This document shows, piece after piece, positions 16,636-25,734 of a stretch of 64,000 nucleotides of DNA. The translations under genes and the position numbers were made by a program. The stretch is from contig NZ_DATMFT010000017.1 in assembly GCF_035556095.1 (NCBI RefSeq), forward strand, positions 62,001 through 126,000, given 5' to 3'. The DNA is from Parapedobacter sp035556095 (lineage in GTDB: Bacteria; Bacteroidota; Bacteroidia; Sphingobacteriales; Sphingobacteriaceae). Each line of letters begins with the position of its first letter. Within the stretch, counting starts at the first letter, position 1. The notes under the pieces are model-generated. The model saw only the letters and a list, made by a program, of their open reading frames with translations. It was not told the origin of the DNA and ran no database searches.

Positions 16636-19600
16636 CTACTTTTTCGATCGCGCCTCCTCACGCGCCTGTTGTTCTTTGGCTGCCATCAGGTAAATCAGCG
16701 AAGCTGTACCATCCATCGTGGGTTCGTTGGTACTGTAATCGCCATAGTCGTCGTGGTACACGGCCAGGTCCGACTGGAACGGCGCATGCGCATCGGGCTT
16801 GGTAAGCCGGATGCCGATAAGATTGTTGAATATGCTGCCATAAACCGGGCCATCTACCAAGCCGCCATCTATGGGAAAACTTTCCAAGCGGGTGAAGGCC
16901 GAGTGTGGATCGGTGGGCGTATCGCCCCATGCCGGCAGGCCATACACCATACTCGTGCCCCACGGGTTACAACCGAAGAGCCAGTCGAAGTTGGCCTGCT
17001 CCAATTGCGCGTAGGTATCATCGTGTGCCAATTCGCGGTACCATTGGCATTGGATGGCAAATGCCGTGGTAAGATTGTTGCTGCACCAGATGAAGGGCAC
17101 CCCGCGGTAGAACGCATTCCGCCCGGCACGCGCCCATACCTGCTCGATGCCTTCGCGGTAATAAGCGACCAACTCGTCGCGCTGGCTACCCTTCAGGTGC
17201 TTGGCCAACTCGCGGTGCCCCAAGTTGATGAAGGGGTACCACTGGTAATGCGCTGCCGTGTCATTCGCCATCCAGGGCGTTACGGGTTCCTGTTTCGCAT
17301 AGTTAAGCGCTTCATCCAGAAAGCGCTCCTCACCGGTAGCCCGCCATTGGGTGGCAGCTGCCAGCGCCATGTCGTCCACCCAATTGTCTTCCGCATAGAT
17401 GTAGGGCGATTTCACCGAGGCTGTCTGCGTAACGCCTGGCTTTATGTTCGCAAAATCATAGGCCGTGGTTGCCTTGCGGCGCAGTAGCTGTGCGTAGGGT
17501 TGGTTCACCTGCTGGAAAATCACACTGCCCAAGTTGAAAGCGCTCGTGAACTTGGCTGCGGTAGAGCTGGTGCCCGTGGTGTTGTTCATGAACTTGCCAC
17601 GTTGCTGCGGCTCGCCGCTCACAAAGTATACCGGCCGTTCGTAACCACGGCCGTAGAAATCGTCTTCGCTTGGCATACGCATACCGGCATGGTCCCTATC
17701 GTCGGCAATCTGGTTGAATAGTAGGTGGGGTTCAGGATGCATTTTCAGCAGCCAGTCCAGCCCCCATTTGGCTTCATCGAGCACGTCGGCCACGTTGTTA
17801 CTGCCATCCAGGCCGTTAGCTTGCTTGAGGTCTTGGAATACATCAGGGAAATCGCGATACGCCGCCAGCAGGTGATAGGTCGCATTGGCCGACGTGGTGG
17901 AATACTGCAAATAGTCGGACGCATCGTGCCAGCCGCCGGCCACATCGATGTGCGTACTATCGGGCAGCCCAGCGCTAGCGGCATACAGCGTGAACCCGTC
18001 GTGCGTATGGCAGCTATCCCGTAGGAACGGATTGAACAGCGTGCGTTGCTGCCGCATGTAGCGCAGGGCGAAGTCGGCCGCGCCATCATACACATCGGGC
18101 GCAATGCGGAATTTTGGCGACCGCGCGCCATCCACCTCAAGGTAATAGGTACCCGTATCGATGTGGGCCGAAAAGTCAAGCCGGTAGGATGTACGGAACG
18201 GCCCGTAGGCCCCGAAGTTCTTGCCTGTACGTCCGGTAAATACGGGGTGGCCGGTTTGCGCATCTACAACCGAGAACTTACGGTAGCCGGCCTTGCCCTT
18301 GCTTCCCAGTACGGCTACTTTGATGCCCTGGGGCGTATAGCCCAGCTGGTTGATACGGATCCAAGCCCGCCTTTCGGGGTCGCCATACGCTAGGCAGACC
18401 ACCTTGCCGTCCATGGTGCTGGCCATCAGCCGCTGTTGCTTGAGCGAAAGCATGGGGTTCACCATGGCATTGGATAGTTTATACTGCCATGACACCTTGC
18501 CGCTGGCAGCGTCGATGCCACTCACCAAGCCGGAATGGCTGGGCACGAACACTTGGCCATCATTGGCCGTGATGGCCGAGGGCGTAAGCTCGTAGGGAAG
18601 CTGCAGGGCCGACCTCCAGTCGATCTGCATGGTATCGGCCGTAGTGGATACGCCCAAAACCTGGCCGTCCATCGTTTTCACATACACAAGCTTGCCGTCT
18701 TCGGATAAGCCCATGGATTCGCGGACACGGATGCTGTCGATTTTCTTGCGCCACACTTCTGCGCCGGTGCGCGCATCCAATGCGGTCATATACCGATCGG
18801 GCGCCACGATAAACACGCGGTCATTGGCCCCCACGGGATAGCAGGCTGCAGGCGAGAGCATGCGGCTGGAAGCGCCGTTAGACCATGCCCACTTCAGCTG
18901 GCCATTGGCCGGGTCGAGCGCGTAGAAGCCGTTGCCCCACGAACCAAAATACAGGGTGTTGTTATACAGGAGCGGTTTGCCGGACACGTAGCCTTTGACG
19001 GCATCGAACGACCAGCGCAGCTGGCCCGACTTGATATCGATGGCACGGAACACCCCGTCGGAAGCACCGATGTAGGCAACGCCTTTGTGTACCAACGGGG
19101 AGCCCAGCACGGCTTTTTCGGCGACATACCGCCACCGCTGCTTGCCCGTCTTGGCATCCAAGCCATAGATATGGCGGTCAGTAGAGCCCACTACCACATA
19201 GTTTTTCCATACTGCGGGGGTAGCGTATACCTTGCCGCCCGTTTGGAAAGTCCACACCTTGCGGCCCGTCTGTGCATCGAGCGCATATACCTGACCAGCG
19301 GTATTGGCGGTAATCACCAGCTGCCTATAGGCTGCCAGCCCGGCACCGATATCGCTATCATCTTGGAACGACCATACTTCGCGCACAGCGGCATGCCGCG
19401 TATTCACATCGTAACTGGGCCGGTCATAATAGCGGCGCTCCGCGGCAAAATTGTGGTTTACCAAGGGAATGGTTGCCCATGCGGGTTGGGTACCTACGCC
19501 CGGATTGCATTCCTGGTAGATGGCTTGGCCGTTGCCTACGGTAACGATGTTGTAACCACCTACGCGGTCTTTGGCCCGCAGGTTGGAGCGCCCCATGATA

Positions 19601-20256
19601 CTGGGGATGCCCTCGAAATCATATTGCTGATTCTGGTGGCCGTGGCCACAGAAAAAGAGCTGTACATTGCGCGTTTTTACGCGGTCGAGCGCCTCGAACC
19701 AGTTGTTGAGCGACGAGTCTTGCGGATAATGGTTTACATAAATAAGCGGCATATCGACGTCGGGATGTGCGGCAAAGAGTGAGTCCATCCACACCAAATT
19801 TTCGCGGGGCACCTGCCCCGGGCTCATGCGCATATTGGGGCCCGAGTTGGTACCCACGAAGAAATAGCCTTTATGCTCGAAAGCGAACGTTTCGCCACCG
19901 AACACCTCACGGAAGCTATTGCCCCCACTTTCGGACCAGTTGGTATCGTGGTTGCCCGGAATGACGTACCACGGGATGGATAGGCTGTCCAAGATTTGCT
20001 TGGCCAGCCGCAGCTCCTCATCCGAACCGAATTCGGTGACATCGCCCGAAAGAATGACGAAGTCGAGGTTGGAGTTGGCATTGATGTCGGCTACCGTGCG
20101 CCGCAGGTCGTCCGCGCCGGTTGCGCTGCCCACGTGCGTATCGGTAACGTGCGCAAATTGAAAGGGCTGGGCATTTATGGCCAATGCCGTAAAGAGCACC
20201 AGCACCTTCAATAGCGCTATTGGTTTTAATAGGTAAAATCGTTTATAAACCGTCAT
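16636..20256 (-). CDS. Fusion: metallophosphoesterase, PQQ-type beta-propeller and GH9-like glycosidase
   Basis: A 1206-aa exported protein with a signal peptide (VLVLFTALAINAQ). Residues about 33-290 are a calcineurin-like phosphoesterase: VTDTHVG (D39, H41), GDVTEFG (D72), GNHD (N102, H103), VNHYPQ and CGHGHQ metal ligands are all visible. Residues about 300-625 carry PQQ-like propeller repeats (VYALDAQTGRKVWTFQ, IYGLDAKTGKQRWRY, FRAIDIKSGQLRWSF, FYALDPANGQLKWAW, MTALDARTGAEVW). From about 635 come the GH9 N-terminal Ig-like domain (IRINQLGYTPQG) and a GH9 (alpha/alpha)6 barrel with VAGGWHDASDY (base Asp), FGCNPWGTSMVYG and DYSTNEPTMDGTASL (acid Glu). The start is the ATG at 20254-20256; an upstream TTG/ATG region in frame adds only non-signal residues. 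It follows susD2 in block I. The three activities in one chain suggest removal of a phosphate and a sugar from a surface glycan, but the substrate is unknown. Confidence 0.85.
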   Translation of the reverse strand: MTVYKRFYLLKPIALLKVLVLFTALAINAQPFQFAHVTDTHVGSATGADDLRRTVADINANSNLDFVILSGDVTEFGSDEELRLAKQILDSLSIPWYVIPGNHDTNWSESGGNSFREVFGGETFAFEHKGYFFVGTNSGPNMRMSPGQVPRENLVWMDSLFAAHPDVDMPLIYVNHYPQDSSLNNWFEALDRVKTRNVQLFFCGHGHQNQQYDFEGIPSIMGRSNLRAKDRVGGYNIVTVGNGQAIYQECNPGVGTQPAWATIPLVNHNFAAERRYYDRPSYDVNTRHAAVREVWSFQDDSDIGAGLAAYRQLVITANTAGQVYALDAQTGRKVWTFQTGGKVYATPAVWKNYVVVGSTDRHIYGLDAKTGKQRWRYVAEKAVLGSPLVHKGVAYIGASDGVFRAIDIKSGQLRWSFDAVKGYVSGKPLLYNNTLYFGSWGNGFYALDPANGQLKWAWSNGASSRMLSPAACYPVGANDRVFIVAPDRYMTALDARTGAEVWRKKIDSIRVRESMGLSEDGKLVYVKTMDGQVLGVSTTADTMQIDWRSALQLPYELTPSAITANDGQVFVPSHSGLVSGIDAASGKVSWQYKLSNAMVNPMLSLKQQRLMASTMDGKVVCLAYGDPERRAWIRINQLGYTPQGIKVAVLGSKGKAGYRKFSVVDAQTGHPVFTGRTGKNFGAYGPFRTSYRLDFSAHIDTGTYYLEVDGARSPKFRIAPDVYDGAADFALRYMRQQRTLFNPFLRDSCHTHDGFTLYAASAGLPDSTHIDVAGGWHDASDYLQYSTTSANATYHLLAAYRDFPDVFQDLKQANGLDGSNNVADVLDEAKWGLDWLLKMHPEPHLLFNQIADDRDHAGMRMPSEDDFYGRGYERPVYFVSGEPQQRGKFMNNTTGTSSTAAKFTSAFNLGSVIFQQVNQPYAQLLRRKATTAYDFANIKPGVTQTASVKSPYIYAEDNWVDDMALAAATQWRATGEERFLDEALNYAKQEPVTPWMANDTAAHYQWYPFINLGHRELAKHLKGSQRDELVAYYREGIEQVWARAGRNAFYRGVPFIWCSNNLTTAFAIQCQWYRELAHDDTYAQLEQANFDWLFGCNPWGTSMVYGLPAWGDTPTDPHSAFTRLESFPIDGGLVDGPVYGSIFNNLIGIRLTKPDAHAPFQSDLAVYHDDYGDYSTNEPTMDGTASLIYLMAAKEQQAREEARSKK

Positions 20257-20271
20257 GTACTCGTTTAATAA

Positions 20272-20293
20272 GGTCGCCCTTACCAGGGCGACC
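20272..20293 (-). terminator. Intercistronic hairpin between susD2 and the fusion gene
   Basis: GGTCGCCCT (20272-20280), loop TACC, AGGGCGACC (20285-20293): a perfect 9-bp GC-rich stem. On the minus strand it is followed by TTATTAAACG. It sits between the susD2 stop (20332) and the fusion gene start (20256) and may weaken read-through or protect the susCD message, a common way to keep SusCD levels above those of downstream enzymes. Confidence 0.55.
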
Positions 20294-20331
20294 CCAATTA
20301 TATCAATCAAATCGGTACGGACGCACCGGTG

Positions 20332-22185
20332 TTAGTCCCAACCTGTCGTTTGGGTCAGGGTATAACCTAGCTCCCCATACTCAACGATTTGAGTTTCGCC
20401 GATAGGAGCCATGTATACCCGATCGGTGAATGCATTGCGGTTGGAGGCATTGGTCACTACATAGAAACCGACCATTTCACTGCCGTTCGACCCGTTGTAG
20501 GTCACAATAGTACCATCTTCCTTTTTTACCTGCAGCGTACCTTCCCGGGCCTCGCTCAAGTAGGCTGGCATTTCCGCCGGAAAATTAACCCAAATTCCCA
20601 AGAAATAATCCGGATTTGTGCTATAATCCATATAATTTATTTTCTTCCACCGCTTGATATCGTGTAGCCGTGCAAATTCAGAGAAAAACTCCATGCGTCG
20701 CTCGCGGCGGATTTCCCAAATCAGCGCAGGCACATCGGCATCCCGATCGGGATCGCTGGGAAGTGCTGATAACATCAATGGAGCCGTTTTCTTTACCCCT
20801 TTTTCAATGGCAGCATCGTCTAGCGGACGGCTGCGAATGGCGTTCACGGATCGGTCCAAGTCGTCTTGCGTAACCGCCGATCCCCCCAAGTGCGCTGCCA
20901 GCACGGCCTTTGCCTCCACCCAATTCAGTACAACCTCCGCCAAACGGATCACCGGGGCGTCGGTTGTGTTGGTATTGCTACCCCATTCAGGTGGGTAGGC
21001 CTTACCGATGTAATCCAACGCTTCCCGCGGTGCATGCTTGAAATTGTACAACAGGGTAGATGACGTGGCCATGGGCCTGTCGACAAATGTTGCTTCAAAG
21101 CGTGGATCGCGGGTAATGGCAAGCTGGCTTGCCGAAAAATCATCGGCATCAGCAACCGACGAGTTCTGCCACACGTTGCCATCGTTACAGATAAACGATT
21201 TAATCAACACCAGGTTCGCATTTCCGGGCATCGTCTCGGTTCCGTTGTTATAGGAGGTGATGTGGTGTGTAATGGACAACGCTGCGTCGTAATACCGTGC
21301 CATGATGACTTCTCCGTTTCCAGCGAGGTCATCCGATGAAAACAAGCTTTTGAAGTCGCTCGAAAAACTGAAATCTCCGCTGTTCATTACGATCTCTGCG
21401 GCATCCCTAGCAAGTTCCAAATACTTTGTGGCACGAGCAGCGTCCAACCCGTGGTAATGCTGAAACGTCCCCTCAAACAACATGAAGCGGGAGATAAATG
21501 CGGCGGCAACATTCCTGTCAAGCACATTCGTGCCGTCATTTACACGGATATTGCTCAATACAAACTGGAAATCATCATACACATTATCCATCACGAGCCC
21601 CCTGTCATCACGGTCCTTATACAATTGGTCCCAGTCCGAATCGCTGATGACCTCGTCGTAATACGGAATATCCCCAAACACACTAACCAATCGGCTGTAT
21701 TCACTTCCGCGAAAAAAGCGGGCGACAGCAAGCCAGTGGTTATAAGCCTCGGGATCAAGATTTGACTGTGCTACATTCTGCAGCCGGTCAATGAAAATAT
21801 TTGCCTTGCGCACCCATGCGAAGTTCCATGTCGGCCCGCCATACTGCGTCATCCAAGTACCGTTCGTGCTTTCGCTGGTTGAACCGCGGCTCGTGGGCAC
21901 GCTGTTTTCGAAATGGCTCTGAACGCCTACGCTGGTCAGGTCATCCGAAAATGTGTATCCCCTCACAGGCGCATAATCAACGCCCCAGGTATTATTGTAT
22001 CCTACAAAATAATGACTATAAAAGCCGTTGGCAAACAAACGGATGTCCGTCTCATTCCGCCAGAATTCATCGTCTACGAAGCTGGTTAGCTGCGGACGAT
22101 CCAGGACTTGTTTATTACAGGAAGAAACCAACAGGCCTGTTGCTAGCACACCAATTGCACCGGATATAATGAGATTGCGTTTCAT
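20332..22185 (-). CDS. SusD/RagB-family nutrient-binding lipoprotein (susD2)
   Basis: A 617-aa lipoprotein (MKRNLIISGAIGVLATGLLVSSC, lipobox VSSC). SusD marks are DRPQLTSFVDDEFWRNETDIRLFANGFYSHYF near the N-terminus, the helical YNHWLAVARFFRGSEYSRLVSVFGDIPYYDE block, and the C-terminal VIRLAEVVLNWVEAKAVL...VNAIRSRP...EIRRERRMEFFSEFARLHDIKRWKK...VYMAPIGETQIVEYGELGYTLTQTTGW pattern. It is the surface lid for SusC2, whose gene ends 6 bases upstream. The ligand is unknown; context suggests peptidoglycan-derived saccharides. Confidence 0.94.
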   Translation of the reverse strand: MKRNLIISGAIGVLATGLLVSSCNKQVLDRPQLTSFVDDEFWRNETDIRLFANGFYSHYFVGYNNTWGVDYAPVRGYTFSDDLTSVGVQSHFENSVPTSRGSTSESTNGTWMTQYGGPTWNFAWVRKANIFIDRLQNVAQSNLDPEAYNHWLAVARFFRGSEYSRLVSVFGDIPYYDEVISDSDWDQLYKDRDDRGLVMDNVYDDFQFVLSNIRVNDGTNVLDRNVAAAFISRFMLFEGTFQHYHGLDAARATKYLELARDAAEIVMNSGDFSFSSDFKSLFSSDDLAGNGEVIMARYYDAALSITHHITSYNNGTETMPGNANLVLIKSFICNDGNVWQNSSVADADDFSASQLAITRDPRFEATFVDRPMATSSTLLYNFKHAPREALDYIGKAYPPEWGSNTNTTDAPVIRLAEVVLNWVEAKAVLAAHLGGSAVTQDDLDRSVNAIRSRPLDDAAIEKGVKKTAPLMLSALPSDPDRDADVPALIWEIRRERRMEFFSEFARLHDIKRWKKINYMDYSTNPDYFLGIWVNFPAEMPAYLSEAREGTLQVKKEDGTIVTYNGSNGSEMVGFYVVTNASNRNAFTDRVYMAPIGETQIVEYGELGYTLTQTTGWD

Positions 22186-22190
22186 GTTTT

Positions 22191-25100
22191 CTAAAAGTTG
22201 AGTTGTACACCAAATGATACACTTTTGAATGTGGGTGTCCCCACGCCGGACCTGCCCAAATTATAATTCGTGGAATTCCATATCGAATAACCGGAGATCT
22301 CCTCGGGGTCTATGGGCAAGCCATTCAGGTTGTCGAACGTAAGGATATTTTCCAGCGATGCATACACCCGGAACGACGACACGTGGATCGGGGTTAATAA
22401 GTTCGCTGGCAGTGAATAACCCAGCGTGATGTTCTTCACACGAAGGTACGACATGTCCAAAAGGTAGCGGTCTTGTATTTGCATGTTGTTTGCGTTTCCA
22501 CTCCCCAGATTATTGTATGCCCGTGGATAGAACGCATTCAGGTTGTCTTCGTTCCAATAATTGTCGGCAATCGCGGCGGGCATGGCCCCGTCTGACGAGT
22601 TGTAGCCTGGTATGACCAAAAAACCATCGCCCCACATCTGCCGGCTCCCTACGCCCTGTAGGAATACCGAAAAGTCGACGCCTTTATAATCGGCACCCAA
22701 GCGCAACCCATATTCATAGCGTGGGGTGAAATTACCGATAATTTCGCGGTCGCCATGGTCGTCGATCAGATTGCTCCCTGCATCAAGTTCACCGTCGCCG
22801 TTCACGTCAACAAACTTGACGTCGCCTGGGCCAAACCGGAAATTCGCACTGTTTTCCAAGTAATTCTGGTAGACTGGCTTCTCACCATTTGGCCCCGGTT
22901 TCAGCTTCCAGGCTTTTTCACCCGCGTTGCGCACACTCTCCGCCTCTGTCAATGTGATCTCAATGAGGTTGTCATTCTCATCCAATTCGAAGTCATCCTC
23001 TTGATACAGCCTATCCGTCCGGTAACCCCAAATGTCGCCGTAGGTTCGACCGACATACCAGCTGTTTACACTTTGCGTTGTTCCGTACTTCATGATCGTG
23101 GATTTGGCGTCTGATATGTTACCCCTGAAGCTGACACCCAATCCGTTATCAAACCGGTGGTTAAAGTCGACCGCCAGCTCCCAACCCTGCGTGCGCAGGG
23201 ACCCGAAGTTGCCTTTCGGTGCGCCTGTGCCGAAGGTTGTCGGTACCCCGGCACCGGGAACAATCATATTTTCGGTATCTCGCTGGTACCAGTCAAAAGT
23301 CAACCCCAATCGATTACTAAAGAAACGGGTATCTATACCCAGGTTAAGGGTGGTGATATCCTGCCAAGTAATCGATGCCGAAACTGCTGCCGGAGTACCC
23401 ACAAAATAGGTGCGCTCCCCGGTTGCATCGATCCATGTGGTTTGGCTTGGATCCATCGTCGCAACGTACAGCGAGTTGGGAACCGTCTGATCGCCGATCG
23501 AGCCCCACGACCCACGGAACTTGGCGAGGTCGAGCCAGGACTGCGTACCTTCCATAAAGGCTTCCTCACTGAGCACCCATCCCGCAGAAAACGAGGGAAA
23601 CCAACGCCACTTCAGATCCGTGGGGAATTTCGAAGAACCATCGTACCGCAGGTTTGCTTCCAGCAGGTACCTGTTTTTATAGGCATAGTTCACCCGGCCA
23701 AAGTAACCCAACTGGGCTTCCCAAAAGGCATCCCCACCGCTGGTCTGCGTACCGATGGCATAAGCGAACTGTGGATTGACAATGTCAATTAGGTTTGTGC
23801 GGTGCGACCATTGTGATTGGATATCGTCGGTTACCCGGTTTAATCCCAATAGGAAGCCGAAATCGTGGCCGCCATCAAGGTTCAGGTCGTATGTGGTAAC
23901 CACATTGACTGTATGCTTATATTGGTTGGCCGCTTCGCGGCTAAAATGATCCGGATTGCTTCCATCGGAGGTATACCGCCGGTAATTCAGGTCGTATGCA
24001 AGCATCGCGTCTGGTGCAGTAGCTGGCACTACTGCCCCCGTGGCATCTACGTAGACCGGATTGCCTGCTTCATCGAAGCGTTGGGCAGCTGCCGACCACG
24101 AGTCTGCGGCTGTATACTTGGTGCCCGGTCGGTTCCAAAGGAACTCCTCGTTGGAGAAACTGTAGTCCAGGTCAACTTTCCAATTGTCGGTGATGTTTAC
24201 GGTCGTTCCTGCATTGAGGTTGATGTAATTGCGCAACAGGCTCGCCGTATTGGCGGCGCGGACTTCGCTCTCCGGGCTACGGATGGGGTTGCCATATTCG
24301 TCGTTGCCTAAGGGGTACGTTGGCGCCCAGCGGTAAAGGTATAACCATGGGTCGGCCGTTGTTGAGTTGGTGGCATAGGGATATTGCTTGTTGCGGCGTG
24401 TGAAAATGGCTCCACCTCTCACGGTGACATACTTACTGACATCGCTAGTGACCCGCAGCGACCCGTTATACCGGCTGAAGCTATCTTCCTTCGCGGGTTT
24501 AAGCATACCGCTTTGATCGATAGCGGCAAGCCCGATATTGAACGACGTTTTTCCTGTCGTTCCACCCACCGACAGGTTATGTTGCTGTGTGGGTGCCCAC
24601 TCACGGATCATGTATTCGTAGGGATCATAGGTACGGTAACCGTATTTCAACGTCGGGTCGCCCGGATCAACGTACCAGTCGCGACCGAATACGGTGGGAT
24701 CGCCCGGGCCGATGGTGTTGCCGTACTTTTCTTTCCATCGGACCGCTTCTTCGTAGCTGTCGCGGTCCACCCGATAGAAGGCACCCGCATACTGCGGGCC
24801 GCCGACGCGTTCAAATGCTTCAACCGTATACCGCAAGGAATTTACATCGGCCATCTCAAACCGCTTCCACGGATTCTGGAAAGCGAAGTTATTCGTATAG
24901 TTGACGTTTATCCGGTCGCTTCCGGCACCTGTTTTCGTGGTAATCAAAATCACACCAAAGGCAGCCTTTGCACCATAGATCGACGATGCGGCAGCGTCCT
25001 TTAGCACAGTGATTGACTCCACATCATTCGGATTGATCACTTGGATACTCGGAATCTCCACATTATCCAATAGGATTAAAGGTGCCGCACCGCCTTCGAA

Positions 25101-25685
25101 AGACGCAAATTGGCCACGGATGCGGATAACGGGGTCTGAACCGACTTCCCCGCTGGGAATCGTGATGCTTAATCCCGGCGCTGCTCCTTGGATAGCTCGG
25201 CCCACATCTGCAATCGGACGCGCCTCCAGGTTTTCCTTAGCACTGATGGTGGATACCGCACCGGTAAGGTTGCCCCGTCGTTGTGTGCCATAGCCCACAA
25301 CAACCACTTCATCAATGCTGCGATCGGCAGCCTGCAGGGTCACCGTAATGGCGGTGGAAGTCACTTCCACATCTTGCGATGCAAAGCCAATCATGGAAAA
25401 GCGCAGTGTACTGCCCATGGCGGCGGAAATCGAAAAATCACCATTTTCGTCGGTACTTGTGGCTGCTTGGCTGCCGACTACCGTAACACTGACACCCGGC
25501 AACGGCCCTTCCGGTCCCGTTACCGTTCCCCTAACCGTCTGCTGCATCGCCGCATCAGATGGGCTTGCTGGCATTGCGTCCGTTGCTCCCGAACGGTCGA
25601 GCATCGCTTTCGCTCCGGTTGAACCGAAGGCCCAAAGCATCACGCTCAACGCAATCATCATCGAGAATCGTACTGATTTTCTCAT
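22191..25685 (-). CDS. SusC/RagA-family TonB-dependent outer-membrane transporter (susC2)
   Basis: An 1164-aa outer-membrane transporter: signal peptide, carboxypeptidase-D regulatory-like domain (about 50-130, VRGTVTGPEGPLPGVSVTVVG), IDEVVVVGYGTQRRGNLTGAVSTI leading to the plug (LILLDNVEIPSIQVINPNDVESITVLKDAAASSIYGAKAAFGVILITTK), and a long TonB-dependent barrel ending in KSVSFGVQLNF. It has no STN domain. It is 154 residues longer than susC1; the barrels are dissimilar while the N-termini are close, so the two transporters probably take different ligands. It lies 49 bases after namZ3 and 5 bases before susD2 in block I. Confidence 0.95.
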   Translation of the reverse strand: MRKSVRFSMMIALSVMLWAFGSTGAKAMLDRSGATDAMPASPSDAAMQQTVRGTVTGPEGPLPGVSVTVVGSQAATSTDENGDFSISAAMGSTLRFSMIGFASQDVEVTSTAITVTLQAADRSIDEVVVVGYGTQRRGNLTGAVSTISAKENLEARPIADVGRAIQGAAPGLSITIPSGEVGSDPVIRIRGQFASFEGGAAPLILLDNVEIPSIQVINPNDVESITVLKDAAASSIYGAKAAFGVILITTKTGAGSDRINVNYTNNFAFQNPWKRFEMADVNSLRYTVEAFERVGGPQYAGAFYRVDRDSYEEAVRWKEKYGNTIGPGDPTVFGRDWYVDPGDPTLKYGYRTYDPYEYMIREWAPTQQHNLSVGGTTGKTSFNIGLAAIDQSGMLKPAKEDSFSRYNGSLRVTSDVSKYVTVRGGAIFTRRNKQYPYATNSTTADPWLYLYRWAPTYPLGNDEYGNPIRSPESEVRAANTASLLRNYINLNAGTTVNITDNWKVDLDYSFSNEEFLWNRPGTKYTAADSWSAAAQRFDEAGNPVYVDATGAVVPATAPDAMLAYDLNYRRYTSDGSNPDHFSREAANQYKHTVNVVTTYDLNLDGGHDFGFLLGLNRVTDDIQSQWSHRTNLIDIVNPQFAYAIGTQTSGGDAFWEAQLGYFGRVNYAYKNRYLLEANLRYDGSSKFPTDLKWRWFPSFSAGWVLSEEAFMEGTQSWLDLAKFRGSWGSIGDQTVPNSLYVATMDPSQTTWIDATGERTYFVGTPAAVSASITWQDITTLNLGIDTRFFSNRLGLTFDWYQRDTENMIVPGAGVPTTFGTGAPKGNFGSLRTQGWELAVDFNHRFDNGLGVSFRGNISDAKSTIMKYGTTQSVNSWYVGRTYGDIWGYRTDRLYQEDDFELDENDNLIEITLTEAESVRNAGEKAWKLKPGPNGEKPVYQNYLENSANFRFGPGDVKFVDVNGDGELDAGSNLIDDHGDREIIGNFTPRYEYGLRLGADYKGVDFSVFLQGVGSRQMWGDGFLVIPGYNSSDGAMPAAIADNYWNEDNLNAFYPRAYNNLGSGNANNMQIQDRYLLDMSYLRVKNITLGYSLPANLLTPIHVSSFRVYASLENILTFDNLNGLPIDPEEISGYSIWNSTNYNLGRSGVGTPTFKSVSFGVQLNF

Positions 25686-25734
25686 TTTCTTAAGCGTTTA
25701 GTTAGTTAATGCGATATAATTAGGTATGAAAAAG

